A stretch of DNA of 33,473 nt from Pelagophyceae sp. CCMP2097 (lineage: Eukaryota; Sar; Pelagophyceae): contig MU657188.1 of the NCBI GenBank assembly GCA_026770575.1, forward strand, positions 182,226 to 215,698, in the 5' to 3' direction. The position numbers were made by a program, and so were the translations under genes. Under the pieces are notes generated by a model, which searched no databases, was not told the DNA's origin, and worked only from the letters and a program-made list of their open reading frames with translations. Shown here piece after piece: positions 1-8,744 of this stretch (position 1 is its first letter; each line of letters opens with the position of its first letter).

Positions 1-1
1 G

Positions 2-201
2 GCGGCTGCGCCGCCTGCGGCGGCGCAGTCGCTCATCGGCAAGACACACTACGGCCACGACGGCGCGCAGATGATCGCGATCCAGGTATCGCACGGACTC
101 GCGAACGACTGCGGGCTGGGCCGGGCTCTGCACGCTCAAGAACGTCTCCGTCAACAACTCGATCACGCTGGAAGAGACGATGGACATCGCCGCGGCCCCG
201 T
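2..201 (+). CDS. Possible 3' end of an unidentified gene (two exons, one 55-nt intron)
   Basis: Frame 2 from base 2 to 85 has G or C at almost every third codon position and reads an Ala/Pro stretch followed by SLIGKTHYGHDGAQMIAIQ. The same codon bias reappears in a different frame at 141-201, reading NVSVNNSITLEETMDIAAAP and then TAG. A GT...AG intron from 86 (gtatcg) to 140 (ctcaag) of 55 nt joins the two without breaking a codon. I do not recognise the family. The start is outside the window. Against it: one frame stays open right through 71-604, and the minus strand is also open here, so strand and splice are inferred from codon bias only. Confidence 0.35.
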
Positions 202-309
202 AGAAAAGCTCGCAGAAGAAGCGGTGGGACTCGGCGCGGCCCTCAAGGTGCACCACTTGGACGAGACGGTCAACTGCAGCGGCGCCATAAGGAAGCTCAC
301 GGACACAAA

Positions 310-500
310 GTCCGCATCTGCACCATGTGTGCGTCTGCGCTGCGTCCGCGTCTGTCGGGCGTCCGCATTCTTGGAGTGTCTGTGTCCGCTCCGCGTCCGC
401 GTCTGCAGGGCGTCCGCATCTGTGCTGCGTCCGCACCTGCGGAGGGTCTGTGTCCGCTCCGCGTCCGCGTCTGCAGGGCGTCCACATCCGTGGACTGTTC
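310..500. repeat. Degenerate minisatellite, GTCCGCGTCTGCAGGGC type
   Basis: Units built from GTCCGC, GTCTGC and GGGCGTCC recur with 12-24-nt higher-order spacing (for example TCCGCGTCTGCAGGGCGTCC three times). All six frames stay largely open because the units lack stop codons, so ORFs here are not evidence of genes. Confidence 0.8.
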
Positions 501-944
501 AAAGTGACCCCGGCGTCCGTCTGCCTCCGCGGCGACGCTCGTACGCCCACTCTCGCCGAGGAGCATGTCCCGGGCGGCAGTCGCTCGGCAGTTGCATGCT
601 ATAGTCTCGTACCTCGTGCCTCAGGACCTAGCTGCACTCTAAGACGACGCCCTCCTCTTGACATACAATCGTACGTCTCCTGGCCCTGGAGACCCGGTAG
701 AATTGGAAGATAGAAGCGGAGGCCTGTGAGATCTTCGAATCTCTATATTTAGGAGCGACAAACTCCGCAGGTGACGAGCGCGACGTCAACCCTCGCGCAT
801 GCAGCGAGAACGACGTCGGGTCGTGGGCAGCGAAAAAAAAACGTCGGGCCGCGTGCATTCGAGCGCGACGTTCGGCCCCCGGGCTGGGCTGGCAATCTGC
901 CGCTCGAGCGCGCTGCTCGAGTGGCCCGTGACGAGAGCCGGGAA

Positions 945-1215
945 GCGTCTCCGTCCTACGGGCGTCTGCGTCCGTCGGGCGTCTGCTGCGTGTCTGCGTC
1001 TATCTGGCGTCAGCGTCGGTCAGGCGCCTGTGTCTGCTGCGTGTCAGCGTCTGTCGGGCGTCTGCGTCTGCAGGGCGTCTGCGTCTGTCGGGCGTCTGTG
1101 TCTGCTGCGTGTCTGCGTCCGTCGGGCGTCTGCGTCTGCAGGGCGTCCGCGTCCGCATCGCGCCCGCGTCCGTCGGGCGTCCGCGTCTGCTTCTTGTCTG
1201 CGTCCGCACCACCAC
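945..1215. repeat. Degenerate minisatellite, GTCTGCGTCTGTCGGGC type
   Basis: This is the same repeat family as 310-500, here richer in GTCTGC and with the 5-mer TCGGG between units. The minus strand reads RRRPTDADA-like runs. Together with the first array it sits inside the inverted repeat 281-1298. Confidence 0.8.
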
Positions 1216-1327
1216 AGATGCAGACTAGAGCAGGCGCAGATGAAATCCGCAAGCCATTACAGATGAACGTCCGCGTCTGTGAGCTTCCTTACGGCGCCGT
1301 CCTCATCGAGCTGACGCGCGCGCACGG

Positions 1328-1562
1328 CTATGACACACACTGCCCCTCGAAGGACACGCTGGGCGAATGCGGCCACGGGCGGGTCCTCGTCGAGCAGCGC
1401 CGAGGCGACGACGGCTGACCGGCCGGGGCGCCCGCGGTCGGCGCGGCCGCGGCCGGTGCGCAGTCGTAGGCCCCGGCGCTGGTCGACGAGGCCGACGACG
1501 ATGGCTGCGCGGCCGTGGCCGGCGCGTACGTCTCGTCGAAATCGCCCGAGGTTAACTTGTTC
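1328..1562 (-). CDS. Candidate terminal exon on the minus strand, unknown protein
   Basis: Reading leftward from a possible acceptor (TTTGCAG, ending at 1563), the frame begins NKLTSGDFDETYAPAT, passes through a Ser/Ala/Pro-rich stretch and ends FEGQCVS-stop. Nearly every codon ends in G or C, more so than in the competing frames on either strand. Low-complexity Ala/Ser/Pro linkers are common in GC-rich algal proteins. No domain is recognised. The plus-strand frame at 1515-1919 is also open and fairly biased, so the strand is uncertain. Confidence 0.28.
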
Positions 1563-2013
1563 CTGCAAACGTACGCAGGCGGCAGCTCGAGCATCGGCCC
1601 TAGGGCTCCAAAGAGCGTGGTACTCGCACGGGACCTCGATATACGAGCTTGGAACCGGGGCCCGCCTTTGGCTCCCGCAGTTCAACAGTCACGGGGGCAG
1701 CTTGGCAGGCTCTTCCGACTCGAATTTGCACCGACGGCCGCTCAGGCAGTGGTTGTCCAACTGAGGGAGCGGAAGATGCAGCGATCTTGGGGCGCGGGCT
1801 GTGACCGTCGATCCGCACTGCGCTCCCGCAGTACGCGGGTCCCGGGGGTGGTACAGGCGCGGGCCCGTGCACCAAATGAGGGATGTAAGTTCCGCTTTTC
1901 GAGGCCTGTATTTGCTTAAAATTTGGGTATTTGCATTCAATATTTAGTCTTTACAAGCTCGATTTACAGGCACTGCCGGTGACTCGTGCGAAAACGGGCT
2001 CGAAACAAGCACC
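1563..2013. other. No gene seen; GC-rich to AT-richer transition
   Basis: ORFs on both strands overlap each other here and none has a recognisable motif. From about 1900 the sequence becomes AT-richer (TTTGCTTAAAATTTGGG and on), as intergenic sequence would. Confidence 0.4.
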
Positions 2014-2744
2014 GATAGAGAGCTTCAGCTCAAATTAAGATCCTATCGAATCCATACCCTTTCAAATAAAACCCCGTTAAAAGCCCGTTGATATATAGAG
2101 CTTGTCTGGACTTTCAGTCCAACAGAACCACGTACGAGTTTGATTCCGCGGTCCCAAATCAAACTCGTATCTAGGTACGGATTTGGCCCGAGGGCACCCC
2201 CGAGGCACCCCAGCCGACTCCCGTCCCGGGATCGTTGGTTCGCAGTCAACGAACGAGCCTATGCGCAGACGCCCGTCGATTTTCCGCATGGTGCGTCGAC
2301 TCTAGCGGAATCGGCGTTTTGGGTACTTGTGTTTGAGTTCGTACCCACCCGCGATGCGCTGTCGCGGCCGGTTCCGGGCGCTGCCGGATTGGTTGCGGAC
2401 GCCTGCGCGCAATTCCCGCCGGTTGCCGGCGCGCGGCAGGTCCCGCAAGGGCCCGGACGCATGCTCCTCACGCGCCCTCCGATGTAACGTCGCTGCTGCC
2501 CAAGGGGTAGCCACAAAGCGAAAAAAGTGCGGGCCGGCCCTGCGGGACCAAGACGCGCCGATAGGGCCATTCAGCGCTTCATTCCGACGAGAATTGACCG
2601 ATATCCTTGACCCTTCCATAAGGCAACGTCGGCGTCTCCAAAATATGCAGATCAGTTCGATAGGATATGAGTTTGATCTTGTCCGATGGATACGAAAGGG
2701 TATGAATCCGATAGGATATTCATTTGAGCTGAAGCTCTCTAATC
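2014..2744. mobile_element. MITE-like element with about 50-bp terminal inverted repeats
   Basis: Left arm 2014-2063 (GATAGAGAGCTTCAGCTCAA onward) and right arm 2695-2744 are reverse complements with only a few mismatches. The 0.73-kb interior has no transposase-like ORF. It contains a shorter hairpin at about 2131-2177 (ACGAGTTTGATT / AATCAAACTCGT) and a GC-rich block that recurs at 3480-3700. A non-autonomous DNA transposon is the simplest reading. I could not define a target-site duplication with confidence. Confidence 0.6.
2370..2600. repeat. Dispersed repeat, copy 1 (second copy at 3480-3700)
   Basis: Shared blocks in the same order include GGCAGGTCCCGCAAGGGCCC versus GACGGGTCCCGCGAGGGCCC, and GGGCCGGCCCTGCGGGACCA, which is identical in both. 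Each copy lies inside a different inverted-repeat-bounded element. Confidence 0.65.
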
Positions 2745-2876
2745 ACGCCGTGCGAATCCGGGTCCAAAGTATAGGCCCACACGCAAATGCGCGAAATGTT
2801 GAGGTAGAGTGATTCCGAATGATGTCAAAATTTAAAGCCGCAATCGCATTCCGCGGAGGCCCGAGAGACAGAGGTC

Positions 2877-3056
2877 GCGCCGCTCTTTCCAGCGCCCCAG
2901 TCGGCGCAAACTGCGGGTTCAAAAACTACGGGTTCGAATTACGGGAGATGAGCGACTCAAACTCCAGCGACCTCAATTCGAACCCCCAGTTTGCGCGGAC
3001 TGGGGCGCTGGAAAGAGCGGCGCGAGCCCTTTCCAGCGCCCCAGTCGGCGCAAACT
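2877..3056. repeat. Fold-back with 37-bp arms plus a third direct copy
   Basis: The arm at 2877-2913 (GCGCCGCTCTTTCCAGCGCC and on) pairs with 2987-3023. A smaller nested pair (GGGTTCGAATT at 2930-2940, AATTCGAACCC at 2975-2985) lies in the loop. A third partial copy follows directly at 3027-3056. Transcribed, it would form a long cruciform or hairpin. Confidence 0.75.
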
Positions 3057-3248
3057 CAACACATCGCGATCGCCTTGCGCTGCGCTCTGAATAAACCAAA
3101 ATCCGCTTACAAAAGCTGCACTTGCATTTATTACAAGGTCTTTGAATTTTTGAGAATCATGTGACTCGGGCTTTGGTGTAATTGTACTCAGCTCAATAAT
3201 TGCTTGTCCTACACTATTTTCCCTGAGTTTTCGCACGGCGACAGGCTA
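3057..3248. other. AT-richer spacer, no gene seen
   Basis: Short ORFs only, no codon bias and no recognisable motif. Confidence 0.4.
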
Positions 3249-4569
3249 CCATCTACACGTGGGAATTTCACATCCTTAGAGGCGATCTCAATGTGAGGAA
3301 GCCGAGTGCGCGCTGACGCGCTGGTGGCGGGCGGGGTTTGAGGGTTCAATCCGACGCGGCGGGGTCCGTGTAGCTACCCTGACCAAAAACTTCCGCGGCG
3401 AGGGCGTCCTCGGCGCCGTTTGGGCACGGTACAGGGGTGCGTTTCATGCCAAAATGGACAAACACCTACGCGCATGCCCTCGCGGCGCACGGGAGGTGGT
3501 CGGGATAGCCGCGGGGCATCTACGAGCGGTTCCCACCGGCTACCGGCGCGTGACGGGTCCCGCGAGGGCCCGAGCACAACCTCCCAAAGTGCCCTCCCAT
3601 GCCAAACTGCTTCCAATCCAGGGCGCCGCCGCAACGCAGGAAACGTGTGGGCCGGCCCTGCGGGACCAAGGCGCGTCGCCAGAGCCTCCCGGTGCTCAAT
3701 TCCAACAAGCATCGACCGAGCTTGGCACCCCCACCTCGTTGTTCCGCGCCTACGATAACGTGCCCCACCCGTTCTTCTTCGTCCTCGGACTCCCTTCGAT
3801 GCGCCGGGATTAGAGATGGGAGTGACCGCTCACTCCTTTCTCCCCCATCATGCAGCGTCGTTGACTCCTTGTATATATGTTCCCAGCCCACCTTGGACAC
3901 CCGGGCTCGAGAGGCAATTGTGCTCTTGAACGCGGAGAGCTGCAAAGCCCGGGACCACCCTCGTTCTGTTTGGTTGCCATCGACTGATTGCTGCCTCTCG
4001 GCGTCGCATCGCCCCCCCGCCGATGCGACCGCCTCGAGTGCTGCGACCGCTCGATGAAAACAAAAATGATTTGATTAATTCTTCCATATCGAGAGCCTCC
4101 GCTGAATTAGTTTCGGGTGTTCTGTGGGAGCTTGGCCGGCGTGCAGTGACAAAGAGCCTTGAGAGTGGTTTGAAATCTTTCTATACTGTAGGCCCGCGTC
4201 CTCGTCGGACGCGTCCCATTCAGCAGGTATACTCGGTGTCCTCTTTCTACGGAAATCTTTGGAGCTCTCTTTGTCACTGCTCGTCCACGCCCTGCTCGTC
4301 CACGACACGCGTCGCGTAAGCTACCCACTTCCATACTCCCACCAAAGTAACCCTTTTGACCTGAACAACACACATCTAAAAAAGTGTTTTTCAACCCAAA
4401 GTCGGGGCGTACCGCGGCGCCGGCGCGCTTCACATCCGAGCCCTTTTGGCATGGGCCCAGGGTAGCTCCGGAGCGCCCCCTGCACCCGCAAAAGCCGCAT
4501 GCAGCGCTCCCGCGCGGCCCCATCGCTCTAATCGCCTCTAAGGATGTGAAATTTTCACGCGTAGATCAT
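3249..4569. mobile_element. Second MITE-like element, about 39-bp inverted ends
   Basis: ACCATCTACACGTGGGAATT...CTTAGAGGCGAT at 3249-3287 is matched in reverse complement by 4531-4569 with several mismatches and one length change. The 1.3-kb interior carries the second copy of the dispersed GC-rich repeat (3480-3700), the CGTCCACGACACGCGTCGCG motif (4293-4316) and no convincing gene. ORFs at 3374-4523 overlap on both strands and share no family signature. Confidence 0.5.
4293..4316 (+). repeat. Dispersed short motif, copy 1 (TGCTCGTCCACGACACGCGT)
   Basis: The core ACGACACGCGTCGCGTA recurs at 12282-12300 just before an exon. A longer match is inverted at 20983-21009 just after an exon, and a diverged copy lies at 30626-30649 just after the last exon. 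Confidence 0.6.
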
Positions 4570-5466
4570 ACCGATCGATAATTGCCAACGTTTCGGATCC
4601 GAAACGTATCGTCGATACTTCGCCGATATTTGCCGGGGTTGGGAGGTCGAGAGGCACTTTTAAGCTGGGAATTCTTTTAAAGTGCATCTAAGAACTCGAG
4701 AAGACCGTAATTTTGGTAATGTTTAATAAAATATATGCTGTTGAGTTCCATTATGAGCCCGTTCGAGGTAAAATACCCGCATGCCGCTGAAATACCATCG
4801 ATACTTTGTCGAGATTTGCCAGGATTATCGTGAATCCCAGTTGCCGATATTTGCCGGGATTCCCGTCCGCCCCTGTCGTTGGGGCTTGGCTCGAAAGGAA
4901 AGCCATCACCAGGAGTAGGCAGGGAATAGTGGTCGCCGGACTTCGGGGCTGGTGGACTTTTTTTGGAATGGGAGAATGATGCGGCTCTGCGTCCTTCAAC
5001 TGTCAGGCGCCGAGCACGGAGAGCAGGTCAGGGATTGCGCCGGAGCAACTTTTTCGACGACGGGAATCGGATTCTGGACCGTGCAATTACAGGGTTCCTA
5101 TGCTTCTTTGGTTCACAGGATCTACGGGTACCCGCGTCCTATTGGTCTGTTGGGTGGGTATCGGATATCGAGCTCCTTCGCGCGATCGCTACCGGGGGGT
5201 GCCCCTCCGGAGCCCCCTCATCACCGCTGCGCTTGACCAAAAACGCTTCAAAATAACATAAAAAAGAGGAACCGCCAACATAACTTTTTCGACGACAGGA
5301 TTCGAACCGGCGACTAATATAACGCTTCTTTGGATCACTCGCTTCCTTTAAATTTGAAATTTCATTTGCAATTTCATGCGCGATTTGCGACGATTCTCGG
5401 GTTCCAAAGTATAAGGCCTGGCTATTCCTTCAACGGCCATCCGACGGTCTGGGAAAACAGTACTCG
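4570..5466. other. Intergenic sequence with degenerate direct repeats, no gene seen
   Basis: It contains a perfect 20-bp palindrome at 4588-4607. There are three copies of a GATATTTGCCGGG/GAGATTTGCCAGG motif (about 4633, 4813 and 4847). A pair of related blocks begins ACTTTTTCGACGAC (about 5048 and 5282), each followed within 60 nt by CTTCTTTGG. The second contains a T-arm-like GGTTCGAATCC on the minus strand. Confidence 0.5.
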
Positions 5467-5916
5467 TTGGGGTTCAAGGAAGCCTTGCTAGAGGCAATCG
5501 GGCGCGCCTGCGCGCGCGGGAGCGATGTTGGGCGCGCGGGCGACGGACCTCGGCGCGGATCGATGGTCTCAAGAAGCGACGGAACCGGTTGGCTATTGAC
5601 CGAGAAAGGCCCGATCAAGGGAAACGCGCGGAGCAAGAAATGCTTCGCGCGCGGGCCACAGGAGCCGGGGGGACAAACGGTCTTTTGCAGAAACTGGTTC
5701 ATGGGCACCCTCAACCACTCCCGAAGCAATGGCACCATCGGAGATCGATTGCGCTCACACTCTCAAATCGCGACCGAGAAACATATGAATTCAAAAACCA
5801 ATTATAGCACTGGGGAGCTGAGTGGTAAATCCACCAGAATTTCAACCGGCTTCAAAGGAGCCCACAATCGCCCACGGGAAGGATTTTGCCCTTTCTGTGG
5901 CAGCCCCTTCCACTGA
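5467..5916 (+). CDS. Hypothetical ORF ending in a CPFCGSPFH motif
   Basis: An open frame of 149 codons starts with ATG at 5467. It is hydrophilic and Gly/Arg/Ser-rich and ends PREGFCPFCGSPFH-stop. The C-x2-C-x4-H tail could be half of a zinc-binding site, but no second pair of ligands is visible nearby. Third-position bias is weak after about 5760, where codons become AT-rich. A shorter overlapping frame runs 5589-5807. It could be a chance ORF or a decayed exon. No function is assigned. Confidence 0.2.
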   Translation: MGFKEALLEAIGRACARGSDVGRAGDGPRRGSMVSRSDGTGWLLTEKGPIKGNARSKKCFARGPQEPGGQTVFCRNWFMGTLNHSRSNGTIGDRLRSHSQIATEKHMNSKTNYSTGELSGKSTRISTGFKGAHNRPREGFCPFCGSPFH

Positions 5917-5986
5917 ACAACACACAGCCTCATGGCCCGCCGCAGGAGGGGATGCGCAGAAAAAGTACTACTTTGGAGCATCGAGT

Positions 5987-6095
5987 CTCAGCTCTCCGGG
6001 CTTCGCCATGGTCACGGACGACGGCGTTGGAAAGAGGGGAAGCAGGGCTTTCCAAATCCGTCGGCCGTGACTATGGCGAAGCCCGGAGAGCTGAG
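5987..6095. repeat. Fold-back unit, copy 1
   Basis: Arms CTCAGCTCTCCGGGCTTCGC (from 5987) and ATGGCGAAGCCCGGAGAGCT (from 6073) are perfect reverse complements over 23 bp around a 63-bp loop. The loop holds GGCGTTGGAAAGAGG and AATCCGTCGGCC. The unit continues to a shared GCCAAAGTTTGACTG tail ending near 6119. Confidence 0.85.
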
Positions 6096-6299
6096 CTCTA
6101 GGTAGCCAAAGTTTGACTGTTTTTGGCCTTCTTGGGGCGATTCTGCGCCCCGGCGCTGTTACTTTGACTCGTTGAGCATTCCTACACGCTGTAGGTTACC
6201 CCTCCACTAGCTCCGAGCCAGCATTTCCCCTATAGCGTGTATAGCGACCGCCCACGGGCCGAAAACCGATGAGGGTACTCGAAAAGGGTGCGACTAAAT

Positions 6300-6428
6300 C
6301 TCAGCTCCCCGGGCTACGCCATGATCATAGCCGACGGCGTTGGAAAGAGGAGAGGCAGGGCTTTCGAAATCCGTCGGCCTTGACTATGGCGAAGCCCGGA
6401 GAGCTGAGTTCTAGGTCGCCAAAGTATG
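6300..6428. repeat. Fold-back unit, copy 2
   Basis: Same order as copy 1: CTCAGCTCCCCGGGCTACGC arm, GGCGTTGGAAAGAGG core, ATCCGTCGGCC, then ATGGCGAAGCCCGGAGAGCT and a GTCGCCAAAGTATGACTG tail. Same orientation as copy 1. Confidence 0.85.
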
Positions 6429-6453
6429 ACTGCCTCGAACTTTGGCAACCTGT

Positions 6454-6588
6454 AGCTCAGCTCTCCGGGCAACTTTGTAGTCGCGGACTGGAGCGTTCGA
6501 AAGAGGAGGTTGAGGGCTCTCCATATCCGTCGGCTGTGACCATAGGCAACCCTGGAGAGCTGATGTACTGGCCGCCAAAGTTCGACTA
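6454..6588. repeat. Fold-back unit, copy 3 (diverged)
   Basis: It keeps the CTCAGCTCTCCGGGC arm, a GTTCGAAAGAGG core, ATATCCGTCGGC, the reduced right arm CCTGGAGAGCTGA and the GCCGCCAAAGTTCGACT tail. The right arm no longer pairs fully, so this copy looks older. Confidence 0.75.
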
Positions 6589-6740
6589 TTCTGATAGGAA
6601 TTCCTAATCTCTAACTTCTTTCTTTCGGACTTGGAATACAATTTTATGACAATAAGCCAGATTTTTGGAATTTATCAAGTCTAAAATGGGGCCTTTCGGT
6701 AAGTTACTTCGAAGAACCTTCTTGTTCGGCGATATCGGTA

Positions 6741-6785
6741 CCGTTGGGAGTCCGGCGTAATACAGTCGTGCCGTTGGGAGTCCGG
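6741..6785 (+). repeat. Two direct copies of CCGTTGGGAGTCCGG, 30 nt apart
   Basis: Exact 15-mers start at 6741 and 6771, separated by a 15-nt spacer. Confidence 0.8.
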
Positions 6786-6947
6786 TGTGTCATACGGCGG
6801 GTCTACGAGGTGGAGAGAGCCATGCGGACTGACGATGGGCTCTCACAGTCCCTTCCTTGACCTCCTATTGTCACTTTTATCGGGTATTCTATGAAAAACA
6901 GAGGAGTTGGCCGTCCTTAAAGGCCCAGAAAAGGCAGTTTGGGTGAA

Positions 6948-7225
6948 GGTAAGTTACTTTGGGCCCGTGGTAATATTCCCAGATTATTCCCGGTAAAATA
7001 CCGTAGGAAGTTCCTGCCCCAATTAGAATCTGGCCCCAATTAGAATCCAATCTGCCCTATCAGGTGACTTGAAAATATAATATGTTCAGAAAAAGAAATT
7101 TTGAACCAATCACGGAGCTCGAAATTGGGAATATGTTCAGAAAAAGTTAGATTCTAGTTGGGGCATTTCCGCGAAAGCCGATTCTAATTGGGGCAGGAAC
7201 TTTTAAGGGTAACTTACTACAATAT
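6948..7225. mobile_element. Fold-back element with GGTAAGTTAC ends
   Basis: Outer parts GGTAAGTTACTTT and GGTAATATT (6949-6977) face GGGTAACTTACT and AATATTACC (7207-7229). Inner arms AAGTTCCTGCCCCAATTAGA (7008 on) and its complement (7180-7204) are near perfect, with an extra partial arm on each side. TATGTTCAGAAAAAG occurs twice inside as a direct repeat. A further GGTAAGTTACTTCG at about 6699 may mark an older copy. Confidence 0.6.
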
Positions 7226-7333
7226 TACCGTCCGGTCACTACATCCACTCCTGCCCGCCGCTGCCTAGAGCCTATAGTCCCGGAGAGGCCCAACGGGGGT
7301 CTGGTAGCGCGCTAGGGCCTCTTGACTGGTAGC
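7226..7333. other. Short spacer, no feature seen
   Basis: Unremarkable sequence between the fold-back element and the minus-strand ORF. Confidence 0.3.
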
Positions 7334-7897
7334 CTAGGGTCCACTATGGCTGGGATCGAGGTTGGGAGGCTGCCGTCGTACCTGCTCGACCAAGCGGGCG
7401 CCGCCCGCCCTCGGTCCCGAACGACGTCGGCGCTTCGCTGTACTTTGCCCCTTGGCCGCCCACGCCGACGCGCCACCCGCGGCGACTGACAACCGCGCCG
7501 CGTTGCCGGCTCGAAAACGCCGGCACCTGCCCGCGGGCATCCAAACGTCCCGTCCTACCGCGGCCCGCAGATCTGTTTTCCCTTTCAATTCGCCGCCTGA
7601 ACAGTTCCAGGCGCCGCCGAGCTTCCTACGCACTCCTGGGGTCCCGGAGACGTCGCCGTAAGCGACAGCGCACCAGTCGACGCCCGCGGCCGAAGTTGCG
7701 CCCCGGAACCACCGAATCGACCGATTTTCGGCACTTTCCAAACGCCCACGTGCGGCGCGATGAGCCGCGTCGCAAGATTTTGCTATCGCCCGTTGCCCTA
7801 TGGTCTCTGCCCGGGCCAAGCCATCAAACGTCATCATAGACGGCCGACCGACCCAGAACGAGCCCCAGAGGTCTCCTAAAGAAGGTTGAAATTCCAA
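7334..7897 (-). CDS. Hypothetical 187-residue ORF, head-to-head with the large gene
   Basis: ATG lies at 7895-7897 and TAG near 7334. The N-terminal part is rather ordinary in composition (MEFQPSLGDLWGSFWVG). The C-terminal third is Arg/Gly/Ala-rich. Third-position G/C is moderate, about 70% by eye, and below that of the accepted exons. The overlapping plus-strand frame 7362-7661 is also open. If real, it would share a divergent promoter region (7900-8300) with the large gene. No family is recognised. Confidence 0.22.
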   Translation of the reverse strand: MEFQPSLGDLWGSFWVGRPSMMTFDGLARAETIGQRAIAKSCDAAHRAARGRLESAENRSIRWFRGATSAAGVDWCAVAYGDVSGTPGVRRKLGGAWNCSGGELKGKTDLRAAVGRDVWMPAGRCRRFRAGNAARLSVAAGGASAWAAKGQSTAKRRRRSGPRAGGARLVEQVRRQPPNLDPSHSGP

Positions 7898-8303
7898 GCC
7901 TTCCGCAGCGCCACCGGCAGCAGGATGGCCTCGCTCCCGCAGGAGGAGGATGGTGCCTCTTTCTGACCCCGCGAAGTGGCCTCCCGCGAAGTGCCCTCTC
8001 GAGGAGACCTAACGCCGGGCCGCAATTTGATCTCGTTCAGAGCCCATCTCTGCTGAGCGATCGCGCAAGCAAGTCGGCCAGCCGCTCGTGGGGACCCGCG
8101 CGCGCCACCGGGGCCCCGCTGCGGGCGTTCGCGCCGTTCGAGTCGGAGCGTTCGAGTCGGAGCGGCACGCCCCGCGGCGGCGCGCGTCGCTCTGCGCGGG
8201 CCGCCGGCGCGAGAGTCGGCCGTCGGTCCTGGAAGGACAGCGCGCTGAGAGTTGCCTCGCGAGGCCTCGTGCCTAGGAAGGACGTGTCTTTTTTTCTCGT
8301 GCA
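7898..8303. promoter_or_regulatory. GC-rich region upstream of the large gene (putative promoter and 5' leader)
   Basis: CpG-dense sequence without codon-like periodicity in one favoured frame. It includes a duplicated GTTCGAGTCGGAGC (8138 and 8150). No TATA box is visible. The assignment as promoter rests only on its position before the first ATG codons at 8304 and 8427. Confidence 0.3.
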
Positions 8304-8426
8304 ATGTCGCTGAAAAGTGATTGCCGATTCCAACTTCTTCGGGATTCTTCGGTGCGGGAAACGCCTTACGGCCCCGCCTCTTCGACGGCCCGCAAACCCG
8401 GGCCTCCGGCCGCGCACCCGGGCGGC

Positions 8427-8744
8427 ATGCGCCGCCTGGCTTCGGAAGGCGTTTGCGGCGGGCGATTCGGCGACTTGCGCCTCGGCTCAAAAGCGCCTTC
8501 TTCCGCCTCTGGCGCCGCCTTTGGCCTTCGAAGTTTCGCGACGGCGCTGACCAAGTCGCGGCAGAACGCAGTCGCGATTCGCGATAAAAATCGTCCCCCG
8601 CCTACCGCGCCGCGCGAGGCGGCCACGCCAATCCAATGGGCTTCGTGGGCGGACCCGAACCGCAAGAACCTGACGCCGCGCGAGAAAAAGGAGCGGCAGG
8701 CTTATAAATTGCAGCTGCACGATAAAGTTCAAGCTTGCACGAGC
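8427..8744 (+). CDS. Exon 1: N-terminus, presequence-like
   Basis: The frame reads MRRLASEGVCGGRF and on through a Ser/Ala/Arg-rich stretch with RSFATALTKSRQ, then a charged segment (NRKNLTPREKKERQAYKLQ). Arg-rich, acid-poor composition over the first 50 residues fits a mitochondrial or plastid targeting sequence. An upstream in-frame ATG at 8304 could be the true start. The donor is GTGATG at 8745, or GTTCAA at 8727, both phase 0. After 8745 the frame runs into (CTACAACACC)n and minisatellite DNA. Confidence 0.55.

Larger units (their letters stand above)
281..1298. repeat. Inverted repeat bounding two minisatellite arrays
   Basis: The left arm at 281-306 (GGCGCCATAAGGAAGCTCAC and on) is matched in reverse complement by 1269-1298, with about 3 differences in 26. 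Both arms read GA-I/V-RKLTD in the same frame on opposite strands, so they may be ends of two related coding fragments facing each other. Between them lie two arrays of related 6-mers and about 340 bp of other sequence. Confidence 0.6.

Noticed and set aside
5284..5312. A tRNA gene on the minus strand
   Set aside because: Only a T-arm-like stem-loop is seen. No acceptor stem partner, anticodon arm or D-arm could be placed 50-60 nt upstream.
7876..8490. 204-residue Arg-rich minus-strand ORF
   Set aside because: It is antisense across the 5' end of the large gene, and its bias is explained by the plus-strand GC-rich codons. No motif is seen.
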